Shown one piece after another: positions 23,683 through 32,210 of a DNA stretch of 64,000 nt (position 1 is the first letter of the stretch; the number at the start of each line of letters is the position of its first letter). Source of the stretch: SIG701 sp045611685 (GTDB taxonomy: Bacteria > Bacillota > Clostridia > Oscillospirales > CAG-272); contig JAZKXO010000097.1 in the NCBI GenBank assembly GCA_045611685.1, positions 1 to 64,000 of the forward strand. The letters are read 5' to 3'. The position numbers and the translations under genes were made by a program. Below the pieces are notes generated by a model. The model saw only the letters and a program-made list of their open reading frames with translations. It was not told where the DNA came from and made no database searches.

Positions 23683-24759
23683 TCACGGAAGCGGATGGGT
23701 TCTCAGATATTCTGCCCATTTCTTGGTGGAAGCGACGCCGAGATGGATACCGTCCGTCGAATCCTCGGCGACGAGATCTCCGTTTTCATCGGAGAAGATC
23801 TCCGCGACGTTCACGTAGTATACGCCCATCTCTTCTGCGAGTTCACGAAGACGCTCGTTATACTCCGCCACCTTCGCGTTTCCGCCCATAGCGCTGTACC
23901 TTGCCGATTCGGCGGTCGTTTTGGACATCGGCAGAATGGACTGCACGCATACGGAAGCGTTCGGAAGTCCGTCTTTTACAATCTGTATAAGAGATCGGTA
24001 GGTTTTAATAAAGTTGTCCGTGGACGGCCAGCCGATCTCGTTGATACCGAAAGCAAGATACACCTTCGTAAAGGATCCGTCTTTCTTGAACGCTTCGGCA
24101 AGCGTCAGCTTTTCCGCGCCGATATACCCCTTCGTCTGCACGCTTGATACGTTGAGGCCCTGCTCGCAGTAGTAATTCGTTTTAAGACCCGACCAGTAAT
24201 TAAGACCCACCGTCCGCGAATCGCCGATAAACAGTGCATCGGCAAAATAGCTGTCATCAACGCGCTCCCCTTCGGGCACCGTTACGATCTGTACGGGCGG
24301 TATCGGAGGTTCGGTCGTCTCGGGGGGATTCGTAGTCGTTACCGGAGGATTGGTAGTCGTTACCGGAGGGTTCGAGCTCGTCTCCGGAGGGTTCGTGCTT
24401 GTCTCAGGCGGATTGGTAGTCGTTACCGGAGGATTGGTAGTTGTTACGGGTGGGTTCGTAGTCGTTACCGGAGGATTGGTAGTTGTCTCCGGCAAGTTTG
24501 CAGTCGTTTCGGACTGATTCGTAGTTGGTTCGGGCGGCGCAGTTATCACAGAGATAGGCGGCACGGCGTTCGTCGTACCGAGCTGGGGCGCGGTCGGTTC
24601 GGGATCGAGATCGCGAAAGAGAACAGAGCGAAACTCAATGACCGCCCATGTAATGGTGAGGCAAATCGAAAGGACGGTAAAAACGGCAACCATACGTTGT
24701 CTGTTTTCCCGTCGGAGGGCAGCCTCTTTATTCCGTTTATAGTTTTTGGAGTTTGACAT
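23683..24759 (-). CDS. Membrane-anchored SGNH/GDSL hydrolase with TTNPP repeat linker
   Basis: A 358-residue type II membrane protein: cytosolic basic N-end, one helix (about 25-45), a Thr/Pro-rich extracellular linker of about ten heptads of the TTTNPPV/E type (about residues 80-150), then an SGNH esterase domain. The nucleophile block is FIGDSRTVG (about 178), block III is GINEIG (about 224) and the Asp-His pair is DGIHL (about 338). Probably a deacylase acting on cell-wall or capsular glycans. The heptads come from a 21-bp tandem repeat (about 24,308-24,510) that may vary in copy number. Its promoter is at 24869-24897. Confidence 0.8.
   Translation of the reverse strand: MSNSKNYKRNKEAALRRENRQRMVAVFTVLSICLTITWAVIEFRSVLFRDLDPEPTAPQLGTTNAVPPISVITAPPEPTTNQSETTANLPETTTNPPVTTTNPPVTTTNPPVTTTNPPETSTNPPETSSNPPVTTTNPPVTTTNPPETTEPPIPPVQIVTVPEGERVDDSYFADALFIGDSRTVGLNYWSGLKTNYYCEQGLNVSSVQTKGYIGAEKLTLAEAFKKDGSFTKVYLAFGINEIGWPSTDNFIKTYRSLIQIVKDGLPNASVCVQSILPMSKTTAESARYSAMGGNAKVAEYNERLRELAEEMGVYYVNVAEIFSDENGDLVAEDSTDGIHLGVASTKKWAEYLRTHPLP
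24308..24510. repeat. 21-bp tandem repeat array inside the SGNH hydrolase gene
   Basis: About nine to ten imperfect 21-base units encoding TTTNPPV/E heptads; for example GGAGGATTGGTAGT recurs at 24,345, 24,430 and 24,470. It is an in-frame coding repeat that forms a linker, likely able to expand or contract by slippage. Confidence 0.8.
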
Positions 24760-24868
24760 CTACATGCATCCTTAAATTCGTCCGGATAAAATCTCGGACG
24801 CTGTCGACACAACAAAATAATCATGTGCGAGTCCGGCAAATCGCCGATATTGACACATATTCTATTAT

Positions 24869-24897
24869 ATTATACAGTATTCCTATCTTTATTTCAA
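24869..24897 (-). promoter_or_regulatory. Promoter of the SGNH hydrolase-DUF4358 pair
   Basis: On the minus strand TTGAAA (24892-24897), 17 bases, TATAAT (24869-24874). The 341-base gap 24760-25100 holds this and the divergent gdhA promoter; I see nothing else in it. Confidence 0.7.
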
Positions 24898-25039
24898 TAC
24901 TCTTTCTCTAATTTTCAGTATTTTCCGACGGTTTTCAAAATTATTCTGCCTATTTCCTGCACAAAGCCCGTCGATTTGCCGAAATATGCAAAAAAATCAA
25001 AAAAATGCATGTTCCGAGCAAAAAACTTGCAAAACACTA

Positions 25040-25068
25040 TTGCTATTTTTGAAAAACCGTGATACAAT
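25040..25068 (+). promoter_or_regulatory. Promoter of gdhA
   Basis: TTGCTA (25040-25045), 17 bases, TACAAT (25063-25068), about 30 bases before the gdhA start codon. Confidence 0.6.
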
Positions 25069-25100
25069 AATTGGGTATTCTGAAAAAGGAGTTTTGCAAA

Positions 25101-26456
25101 ATGAAAATCAAAAATGCTTATCTTGCAGATCTTTACGAAAGAACTGCTGCACACAATCCGAACGAGCCCGAATTTCTGCAGACCGTAGCCGAAGTGCTCG
25201 AGTCCCTCTCTCCCGTGGCTGATCAGCGTCCCGACCTCATCGAGGCAGGCGTGTTCGAGCGCATGGTTGAGCCTGAGCGCGTCGTCATGTTCCGCGTAAG
25301 CTGGGTAGACGACAACGGCAAGGTACAGGTGAACCGCGGCTACCGCGTACAGTTCAACTCTGCCATCGGTCCGTACAAGGGCGGCATCCGCTTCGCTCCC
25401 AGTGTTAACCTTTCCATTATGAAGTTCCTCGGCTTTGAGCAGACCTTCAAGAACTCCCTCACCTCTCTCCCGATGGGCGGCGCTAAGGGCGGCTCCGACT
25501 TTGACCCGAACGGCAAGAGCGACGGCGAGGTCATGCGTTTCTGCCAGAGCTTTATGACTGAGCTGCAAAAGCACATCGGTCCCAACACCGACGTTCCCGC
25601 AGGCGACCTCGGCGTAGGCGCACGCGAGATCGGCTATATGTACGGCCAGTACATGAGACTCAGAGATGAGTGCTCCGGCGGCGTGCTCACCGGTAAGGAT
25701 CGCTCCAGCGGCGGTTCTCTCATCCGTCCCGAGGCTACCGGCTTCGGCGCCGTATACTACACCGTGGAAATGCTCAAGACCCTCGGCGAGAGCGTGGAAG
25801 GCAAGACCTTCGTTGTCTCCGGCTTCGGTAACGTTGCATGGGGTACCGTTAAGAAAGTAACCGAGCTCGGCGGTAAGGTTGTCGTTATCTCCGGTCCCGA
25901 CGGCTACATCTACGATGAAAACGGTGTAAACACCGAGGAAAAGATCAACTTCATGCTCGAAATGCGCGCTTCCGGCCGCAACAAAGTACAGGATTACGCC
26001 GACAAGTTCGGTGTTCCCTTCTTCGCAGGTCAGAAGCCCTGGGGCGTTAAGGCTGACATTCTCATGCCCTGCGCTACCCAGAACGAGGTTAACATCGACG
26101 ATGCCAAGAAGATCGTTGCAAATGGCGTAAAATACTACGTGGAAGTTTCCAACATGCCCACCACCAACGAGGCTGTTGCATACCTCAAGGAGAACGGCGT
26201 TGTCGTCGCTCCCTCCAAGGCAGTTAACGCCGGCGGCGTTGCCGTATCCGGTCTTGAGATGTCCCAGAACTCCATGCGTTACAGCTGGACCGCTGAGGAA
26301 GTGGATCAGAAGCTGCGCATGATCATGAAGAACATCTACAAGGCATCCTGGGATGCCGCCAAGGAATACGGCATGGAAGGCGACCTCGTTGCAGGCGCCA
26401 ACATCGCAGGCTTCCTCAAAGTTGCCACCGCTATGAAGTGGCAGGGTGTGGTCTGA
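25101..26456 (+). CDS. gdhA: Glutamate dehydrogenase, hexameric NADP-type
   Basis: A 451-residue glutamate dehydrogenase joining 2-oxoglutarate and ammonia. The substrate domain shows GPYKGGIRF (about 88-96), the catalytic lysine region PMGGAKGGSDF (about 122-132) and DVPAGDLGVGAREIG (about 165-179). The NAD(P) fold follows with SGFGNVAWG (about 240). The ATG at 25101 with AAGGAG upstream gives the usual MKIKNAYLADLYE start. Its strong bias toward GGC, CTC, AAG and ACC codons suggests high expression. It is monocistronic with a 17-bp terminator at 26530-26566. Confidence 0.95.
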   Translation: MKIKNAYLADLYERTAAHNPNEPEFLQTVAEVLESLSPVADQRPDLIEAGVFERMVEPERVVMFRVSWVDDNGKVQVNRGYRVQFNSAIGPYKGGIRFAPSVNLSIMKFLGFEQTFKNSLTSLPMGGAKGGSDFDPNGKSDGEVMRFCQSFMTELQKHIGPNTDVPAGDLGVGAREIGYMYGQYMRLRDECSGGVLTGKDRSSGGSLIRPEATGFGAVYYTVEMLKTLGESVEGKTFVVSGFGNVAWGTVKKVTELGGKVVVISGPDGYIYDENGVNTEEKINFMLEMRASGRNKVQDYADKFGVPFFAGQKPWGVKADILMPCATQNEVNIDDAKKIVANGVKYYVEVSNMPTTNEAVAYLKENGVVVAPSKAVNAGGVAVSGLEMSQNSMRYSWTAEEVDQKLRMIMKNIYKASWDAAKEYGMEGDLVAGANIAGFLKVATAMKWQGVV

Positions 26457-26529
26457 TCGAGTGGGAATACAGTCCCGCTGACCCGACAGACATCCGTCCC
26501 ACTCGGCGAGTTCGCCAGCAAATACATAA

Positions 26530-26566
26530 AAAAGCGGTACCGCATTGCGAATGCGGTACCGCTTTT
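26530..26566. terminator. Terminator of gdhA (perfect 17-bp stem)
   Basis: A perfect 17-bp stem (26530-26546 with 26550-26566) containing GCGGTACCGC, with a GCG loop and flanking A/T runs. It can act on both strands, separating gdhA from the convergent gene at 26579. Confidence 0.88.
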
Positions 26567-26578
26567 ACACGTATGCGG

Positions 26579-27169
26579 TTAATCTGTTGTCAAAATCCCG
26601 GAATATTGTTCTTCATAACGGATGTTCATTAGTGTAATCAAGTCACGAATATACACTGTGTGCGGCGTGAACACCCTATAAAATTTGCTGCCGGCGAACA
26701 CTTCAATATACTTTTTATACACCGTTATATTTGACAGTTTATCGAATCCTATATCAAATCCGTATCGTTCCGCAAGAAAAACAATCCTCTCATTTGTTAT
26801 AAACAATCTGCCCGGATAGTCTGTTTTCACAGTCTTTCTGATTACGTCACGCTGACCGCTTGATCTATAAGCGGAACATCCTCTCATGACACGCATACTG
26901 CTGCCGTGTGAACTGTACCTGTAACCGGAAACAACCTCTTTGGAATGACAGGAAAAGCCTTCCCCTTCAAACAAACACACTTCATACGGTTTCAGTTTCA
27001 TGGAAACATCATGAAGTTCAATTTCGTCAAGTTTCTCGCTTGCTGTTTTATCCCCCAACATCAAGAGGCTGCCGGCTTTGTATTTTTCGTAAGGCAAACC
27101 ATTTTGAGGAGATTGCCCCATATAATAAAACACAATGAAACCAAATAAAACCGTAACTATAATTCCCAT
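26579..27169 (-). CDS. Hypothetical single-pass membrane protein with PH-like C-terminal domain
   Basis: About 196 residues. One membrane helix covers residues 3-17. The rest is soluble; the last 75 residues (GRLFITNERIVFLAERYGF, then IGFDKLSNITVYKKYIEVF) have the alternating strand pattern of bacterial PH/GRAM-like domains. The ATG at 27169 follows GAGG at a proper distance; an ATG two codons earlier is too close. Composition is AT-richer than the flanking core genes. It lies 85 bases after the orphan gene at 27254, same strand, so they may share a transcript. Function unknown. Confidence 0.55.
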   Translation of the reverse strand: MGIIVTVLFGFIVFYYMGQSPQNGLPYEKYKAGSLLMLGDKTASEKLDEIELHDVSMKLKPYEVCLFEGEGFSCHSKEVVSGYRYSSHGSSMRVMRGCSAYRSSGQRDVIRKTVKTDYPGRLFITNERIVFLAERYGFDIGFDKLSNITVYKKYIEVFAGSKFYRVFTPHTVYIRDLITLMNIRYEEQYSGILTTD

Positions 27170-27253
27170 TTGCATTTCCTCGCTTCAGCAATGACGCACG
27201 CCGCTTGCAGCACCTGATTATGCATACCAAGACAGCTTATTCACATTTTACGG

Positions 27254-28273
27254 TTACCGTCCGCAGGCCCACAAAACTTTATCGATTTTTCTCGGAGTCC
27301 AAAAATCCGTTTCAAACCGACCGTTCAACTCGTCAGCTTTTTCTCTGTAAATCTTCGTCAATACAACACCATCTTTAGCTGTCAAAAGAACGGGATTCAT
27401 TTTTGATAATTCATCTCTGTAACGAATCCCCTCAATGCCGCGAAGAGAGGTTGCTATATATTCGTTCACCCCGCCAAACGCATGCGGGAACAAAACCGAA
27501 AGCAATCCACTGGCACCCGCGATTCCAAGGCCACGGATTTCCATAGCTGCATTCAAGCACTCTTCAATATCAGAGTGGGCTATCTCAAACAACTTCTTGT
27601 GAATGGCTGCAAGTTCAACCATTCGATTTTCTTCGATATATCTGCGCAGCTGCTTGCTTGTTGTTGCCAGACGATTTTTTTGCGTAAATACCCATGGAAA
27701 ATATTTTCCACTAAGGAAATCATACAACGCTGCAGTCGACATATTCTTTACATTTTCAGCCTGAAGCTGATCCATAAATTTCTCCAACCACTGCGCTTCG
27801 TGGGTTCTTGCATCGATTATTACATCGTACTGATGCAACGCATCAAGCCAGTTTGCTTCAGTACCATAATTCCATAAATAACTTATTGCATTATCCATCT
27901 TGTCATAATCCCTCTTTTTCTCAAATACAATATATCTTTCTTCGAGATTCACTTCAACAACCTGATAATTCACGCTGAGCCAACTAAGTGCAATGGAGTG
28001 ACTCGTTGTGTTCGCCCAAAAAGCACGGTGCGTAGATGCAGAATCGGGCAGTTTGAATTTTAATATATTCTCAATTTCGCTATACGTGAGTTTGACACTG
28101 GGCAAATTGTTTTCATAGAGATAATCCGAGAGAAACCGATACTTTTTGCTCCCGGCAGGCAATTCCAAATCATTTGCCTGCACACCGCTGCCCCCCTTCT
28201 CCAGTTTTTCCACCTTATCTTCCAACGTGACAATTCGATTCAATAAATCAAGAATAATCTTATCGTAATCCAT
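27254..28273 (-). CDS. Orphan protein with DUF7662-like N-terminal and helix-hairpin-helix-like C-terminal region
   Basis: About 339 residues, soluble. Order: a short coiled coil with LEDKVEKLEKG (about 18-29), a DUF7662-like region (about 45-120; KYRFLSDYLYEN, then LTYSEIENILKFKLP and HRAFWAN), a mostly helical middle, and near residue 255 a stretch IRGLGIAGASGLLSVLFP resembling helix-hairpin-helix DNA-binding proteins. GGGAGG seven bases before ATG 28273 decides the start. A perfect-consensus promoter lies at 28298-28326. AT-richer than its surroundings. I recognise no catalytic site; a nucleic-acid-related role is a guess. Confidence 0.5.
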   Translation of the reverse strand: MDYDKIILDLLNRIVTLEDKVEKLEKGGSGVQANDLELPAGSKKYRFLSDYLYENNLPSVKLTYSEIENILKFKLPDSASTHRAFWANTTSHSIALSWLSVNYQVVEVNLEERYIVFEKKRDYDKMDNAISYLWNYGTEANWLDALHQYDVIIDARTHEAQWLEKFMDQLQAENVKNMSTAALYDFLSGKYFPWVFTQKNRLATTSKQLRRYIEENRMVELAAIHKKLFEIAHSDIEECLNAAMEIRGLGIAGASGLLSVLFPHAFGGVNEYIATSLRGIEGIRYRDELSKMNPVLLTAKDGVVLTKIYREKADELNGRFETDFWTPRKIDKVLWACGR

Positions 28274-28297
28274 ATCCATTCCTCCCTTGATGACAAT

Positions 28298-28326
28298 ATT
28301 ATACAACACTTCACATAATATGTCAA
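28298..28326 (-). promoter_or_regulatory. Consensus promoter of the orphan gene pair
   Basis: On the minus strand TTGACA (28321-28326), 17 bases, TATAAT (28298-28303): perfect hexamers and spacing, 25 bases upstream of the 27254-28273 gene. Confidence 0.8.
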
Positions 28327-28405
28327 TATATTTTCATGATTTTTTGAAACATTTCGTGACTTAACAAAACATTATAAAAATGCACATTTGCCGCAACAAA
28401 ACATT

Positions 28406-28447
28406 AAAGTGCAGCAGAACTTCTCCAAAACAGTTCCGCTGCACTTT
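28406..28447 (+). terminator. Plus-strand terminator-like hairpin without an upstream plus-strand gene
   Basis: A 10-bp stem AAAGTGCAGC / GCTGCACTTT (28406-28415 with 28438-28447) with an inner GAACT/AGTTC helix, followed by TGTTTTTTCC on the plus strand. No plus-strand CDS lies upstream, so it might end a small RNA or be part of a repeat. Confidence 0.55.
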
Positions 28448-28481
28448 TGTTTTTTCCGTTATAAAAGTTTTTGGGAAGGGC

Positions 28482-28515
28482 GCGGGGAACCCTTTCTTCA
28501 AAAAGGGTTCCCCGC
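28482..28515 (+). terminator. Second plus-strand terminator-like hairpin (REP-like)
   Basis: A 14-bp perfect stem GCGGGGAACCCTTT / AAAGGGTTCCCCGC (28482-28495 with 28502-28515), then ATATTTTTTTAC on the plus strand. It follows a GTTTTTGGGAAGGG stretch of the kind seen in repeated intergenic elements of Clostridia. The minus strand has no T-run after it, though it lies 15 bases after the ABC exporter stop on that strand. Confidence 0.5.
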
Positions 28516-28529
28516 ATATTTTTTTACTC

Positions 28530-30323
28530 TCATCCCTCAAACTGGGCGTGGAACAGCGAATGATAAAATCCCCGCATTTCCATCAGCTCGTCGTGATTAC
28601 CCGCTTCGATCACTTCCCCGTCTCTAAGGACGAGGATCGTATCCGCACCGCGGACGGTCGAAAGACGGTGCGCGATGACAAAGCACGTTCTGCCCTTCAT
28701 AAGGGTCAGCATCGCTTTCTGGATCCGCATCTCCGTGCGGGAGTCGACGTTTGAGGTCGCTTCATCCAGAATGAGCATCGGTGCATCCGACATCATAGCG
28801 CGCGCGATCGTGAGAAGCTGGCGCTGTCCCTTTGACACGTTCACGCCCTCATCGGTGATGACGGTGTCGTATCCATCGGGGAGTCCCCGAATGAAGGAAT
28901 CAATACCCGCGGCCTTCGCACATTCGCGGATGCGCTCCTCGGTTACCTCACCCGAGGCACCGTAGGCGATATTATCTCGGATCGTACCGCTGAAGAGCCA
29001 CGTGTCCTGAAGAACCATCGTGTACGCACGGCGAAGCGCGGCGCGTTCTCCTTGGCGGATCGGCGTACCGTCGAGACGGATCTCGCCCGAATCCACATCG
29101 TAGAACCGCATGAGAAGATTGATGATCGTAGTCTTACCGGCACCGGTAGGTCCGACGATCGCGATCACCTGTCCGGGTTTCGTTTTGATGCTCAGATTCT
29201 TGATAATCGGACGATCGGGCTCATACCCGAACTGCACGTTTTCCGTCTCGAGTTCGCCCCTCACATCGGTAAATCCGTACGCATCGGCCACATCTGCCAG
29301 TTCTTCTTCCTCATCAAGAAGACGGAACACGCGCTCCGCCGCGCTGGCGGCTGACTGCAGCTCGCTTACGATATTGGCAACCTCGTTGATCGGCGCGGAA
29401 AACCTGCGTGAATACAAAACGAACGAAGATACATTGCCGAGAGTAATCGCACCGCCAAGGTATAAAAGCGCGCCGAATACGCTGACCATCGTAAGGGAAA
29501 GATTGTTGATAAAGTTAACCGTCGGCCCGACGAGCGTGCCGTAATAATCGGCCTTATAGTAAGCGTCCACCGCTTCGGTGTTCCGCTTGTCAAACCGCGC
29601 AATCATCTCTTTTTCTCTGCCGTACGCGCGGATCGTGCGCTGGCCGGAAAGCATTTCCTCCGCGTATCCGTTGAGCTCACCGAGCTTCGCAGAACGGGCG
29701 CGGAACAAGGGGCGCACGTGCTTCGTAGTATAGATCGTGAACAAAATCGATGCCGGCACGGTAATCGCGAAAACGAGGCACAGCCTCGGAGAAATAGACA
29801 GCATCATGCCGAGCGCGCCGAACACCGTGATCACCGTCGTACAGATTTGCACAAAATCCGTCGAGAGCGTCGCGTTGATCGTATCAATATCGTAAGAGAT
29901 GCGGCTGATGATGTCGCCGACCTGCGTCTTATCGAAATAACCGATCTTCATGCGCATCAGTTTTGCGAAGATGTCCTCGCGCATCTGCCGCACGATCGAA
30001 CGGGACAGATTGATCATGATCACCTGAAGCAGATAGCCGAGCAGCGAAGAGAGGACGTAGAAGACCGCCATCAGGCCCGCATAATAGAACACCGTTTCGA
30101 AATTCACGTGTCCCTCGCCAAACTCAATCGCATCCATGGCAAGGCCCGACAGCTTCGGACCGCTCAGCGCAAACAGATTCGATCCGACCGCAATAAGTAA
30201 GGCGAGAAGGAAAAGCCATTTGTATTTGAAAATATATACGCCGAGGCGAAGAAGGACTTTTAGCTTTTTCGCACCGCCCCTGGGGACATTTCTCGGATCG
30301 GTGGCGACGGGTCCCTTTGACAT
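28530..30323 (-). CDS. Heterodimeric ABC exporter subunit with canonical ATPase site
   Basis: About 597 residues: membrane domain (about 45-340), then the ATPase domain with Walker A GPTGAGKTT, Walker B MLILDEATSNVD and H-loop IAHRLST intact. Its signature is VSKGQRQ rather than LSGGQ. The start at 30323 follows AAAGG seven bases upstream, placing it 10 bases after the stop of the partner gene; a longer frame to 30410 would overlap the partner. Together the two form one exporter (drug, lipid or peptide), with this protein supplying the hydrolytic site. Confidence 0.87.
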   Translation of the reverse strand: MSKGPVATDPRNVPRGGAKKLKVLLRLGVYIFKYKWLFLLALLIAVGSNLFALSGPKLSGLAMDAIEFGEGHVNFETVFYYAGLMAVFYVLSSLLGYLLQVIMINLSRSIVRQMREDIFAKLMRMKIGYFDKTQVGDIISRISYDIDTINATLSTDFVQICTTVITVFGALGMMLSISPRLCLVFAITVPASILFTIYTTKHVRPLFRARSAKLGELNGYAEEMLSGQRTIRAYGREKEMIARFDKRNTEAVDAYYKADYYGTLVGPTVNFINNLSLTMVSVFGALLYLGGAITLGNVSSFVLYSRRFSAPINEVANIVSELQSAASAAERVFRLLDEEEELADVADAYGFTDVRGELETENVQFGYEPDRPIIKNLSIKTKPGQVIAIVGPTGAGKTTIINLLMRFYDVDSGEIRLDGTPIRQGERAALRRAYTMVLQDTWLFSGTIRDNIAYGASGEVTEERIRECAKAAGIDSFIRGLPDGYDTVITDEGVNVSKGQRQLLTIARAMMSDAPMLILDEATSNVDSRTEMRIQKAMLTLMKGRTCFVIAHRLSTVRGADTILVLRDGEVIEAGNHDELMEMRGFYHSLFHAQFEG

Positions 30324-30333
30324 ACCAAAGCCT

Positions 30334-32091
30334 TTATTCAAGGATAGCACCTCCCATCTGCGACTCGGAAATCTCGCGGTAAATCTCGCACGAATCGAGC
30401 AGCTCTTCATGCGTACCCATACCCGTGATCACTCCCTCTTCGAGAACGAGTATCAGATCCGCGTGCTTGACAGAGCTTACGCGCTGTGCGACGATCACGC
30501 TCGTCGTCTTGCCGGCGTAATTCTCACGGATCGCACGGCGGAGAGCGGCGTCCGTGGCGTAGTCAAGCGCACTGGAGCTGTCATCGAGCACCAAAATCTC
30601 GGGATTGCCCGCCAGCGCACGGGTGATAAGAAGCCGCTGCTTCTGCCCACCCGAAAGATTTGCGCCTTTGATCGTGAGGGAATGGGATATGCCGCCCTCT
30701 TTCTCTTCAATGAAGGGGGCCGCTTGTGCCCGCTCTGCGGCGACAAGGACGTCACCTTCCGCAATACCGCGGCCGAAATCCACGTTTTCGCGGATCGTAT
30801 TCGCAAAAAGGAAATCGTTCTGGAACGCTGCGCCAAACTTCCCTGCGAGTTGTTCGTGCGGGATCGTGCGCACGTCCCGTCCGTCGATACGGACGGTGCC
30901 GGAATCGGGATCGTAGAATCGCATGAGCAGTTGAATGAGCGTGCTTTTGCCGGCACCCGTGGGACCGATAATACCAAGCGTTTCCCCTTTCCCGAGGCGG
31001 AAGGACACGTGGCTTACATCTTCCTTCTTACCGTTGTAGGAGAAGGTTACATCGTCAAATTCGATCGCGGGTACGTCTTCTGCCGTCGGGCGGTCAGTCT
31101 CTTCCTCGGGCACGACCTCCATATCAACGGGGGCATCAAGCACCTCGGCAATACGTGCCGCCGACGCCGTGGCGCGGGAAACCATGATCACCATACGCGT
31201 TATCATCATCATCGCCATAGTGATCATCGTAAAATAGTTCATAAATGCCAAAACCACGCCGGGCTGCGTGGCGCCGCTGTTGACGCGGTACGCACCTGCG
31301 ATAACGACCGCCACAAATCCCAGATTCACAAACACGTTCACAACAGGGTTGATCGACGCCATCGTAAGAGATGCCGTTTTTTCCCGCTTCGTAAGATTTT
31401 CATTGGCTTGGTCGTATCTTGCTTTTTCGTATTCTTCCTTGGTCAAGGCCTTGATGACACGGATACCCTGCGCATTCTCACGCACGACGCTTGTCATCCG
31501 ATCGATCGCCTCCTGCACGAAGCGATACATGGGGATGCCCTTTCGGGAAACGAAATATACAACGATGCTGATAAACGGCAAGGTGGAAAGAAGCACGAGC
31601 GTGAGTACCGGTTCCAACATAACCGTAACAAAAATGCCTCCGATGAGAAGAATCGGCGCACGGACGCCCATACGCTGCATCATACCGATCGTCTGGTGAA
31701 GATTGTATGTATCCGAGGTAAGACGGGATTCGAGAGAAGGAATCGTAAACGAATCGACCTGCCGGCTCGAAAGATATGAAATACGCGTAAACAAGGCAGA
31801 ACGGAGTGATTCCATCGTATCGCGGGCGACTCTCGCCGCTACGCGGTTGGCAAGAATGTTCCCGACGAGCGCAGTCAATGCGCAGAGAAACATAACGCCG
31901 CCGTACTTATAAATCATCCCGCGATCCCCCGTAGGAACGACATCGTCGATCATAAAGGAAAGGATCATCGGAAGCGCCAACTCCACGATCGTACCGAGGA
32001 ATTTAATCGTAAGCCCTAATGCCATCCTCGGTGCATTCGGACGGAGAAAGTTTAAAACGTGTCGGATGAGAACCACCGCCAATCTATTCAC
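30334..32091 (-). CDS. Heterodimeric ABC exporter subunit with degenerate ATPase site
   Basis: About 585 residues, same layout as its partner. Walker A GPTGAGKS and signature LSGGQKQR are normal, but Walker B reads LVLDDSSSALD (Asp where the catalytic Glu should be) and the H-loop reads VAQRVSS (Gln for His). This is the classic degenerate site of heterodimeric exporters such as TM287/288. The likely start is GTG at 32091 after AAAGGA; an upstream in-frame ATG (32151) is excluded because it lies above the promoter at 32110-32138. First gene of a two-gene operon. Confidence 0.85.
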   Translation of the reverse strand: MNRLAVVLIRHVLNFLRPNAPRMALGLTIKFLGTIVELALPMILSFMIDDVVPTGDRGMIYKYGGVMFLCALTALVGNILANRVAARVARDTMESLRSALFTRISYLSSRQVDSFTIPSLESRLTSDTYNLHQTIGMMQRMGVRAPILLIGGIFVTVMLEPVLTLVLLSTLPFISIVVYFVSRKGIPMYRFVQEAIDRMTSVVRENAQGIRVIKALTKEEYEKARYDQANENLTKREKTASLTMASINPVVNVFVNLGFVAVVIAGAYRVNSGATQPGVVLAFMNYFTMITMAMMMITRMVIMVSRATASAARIAEVLDAPVDMEVVPEEETDRPTAEDVPAIEFDDVTFSYNGKKEDVSHVSFRLGKGETLGIIGPTGAGKSTLIQLLMRFYDPDSGTVRIDGRDVRTIPHEQLAGKFGAAFQNDFLFANTIRENVDFGRGIAEGDVLVAAERAQAAPFIEEKEGGISHSLTIKGANLSGGQKQRLLITRALAGNPEILVLDDSSSALDYATDAALRRAIRENYAGKTTSVIVAQRVSSVKHADLILVLEEGVITGMGTHEELLDSCEIYREISESQMGGAILE

Positions 32092-32109
32092 AGATTTTTC
32101 ATCCTTTTT

Positions 32110-32138
32110 ATTATATATTAGACCCCGCGGAAAGTCAA
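32110..32138 (-). promoter_or_regulatory. Promoter of the heterodimeric ABC exporter operon
   Basis: On the minus strand TTGACT (32133-32138), 17 bases, TATAAT (32110-32115). The leader before the GTG at 32091 would be very short, about a dozen bases, so the transcript may start close to the ribosome site. Confidence 0.65.
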
Positions 32139-32157
32139 GAAAAGCGGGCAAAAAACA

Positions 32158-32191
32158 AAAAATCGCCCCGGCTTTTGCCGAAGCGATTTTT
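32158..32191 (-). terminator. Terminator of the rplK-rplA operon
   Basis: A long stem AAAATCGC / GCGATTTT with an inner CGGC/GCCG helix (two mismatches between them), followed on the minus strand by TTTTTTG. It lies 20 bases after the rplA stop. Confidence 0.8.
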
Positions 32192-32210
32192 GAAGCACGA
32201 TTTTTTCCAA

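Noticed and set aside
24308..24510. Regular repeats that might be taken for a CRISPR array
   Set aside because: Units are 21 bases, contiguous without spacers and in frame with a Thr/Pro linker of the SGNH protein.
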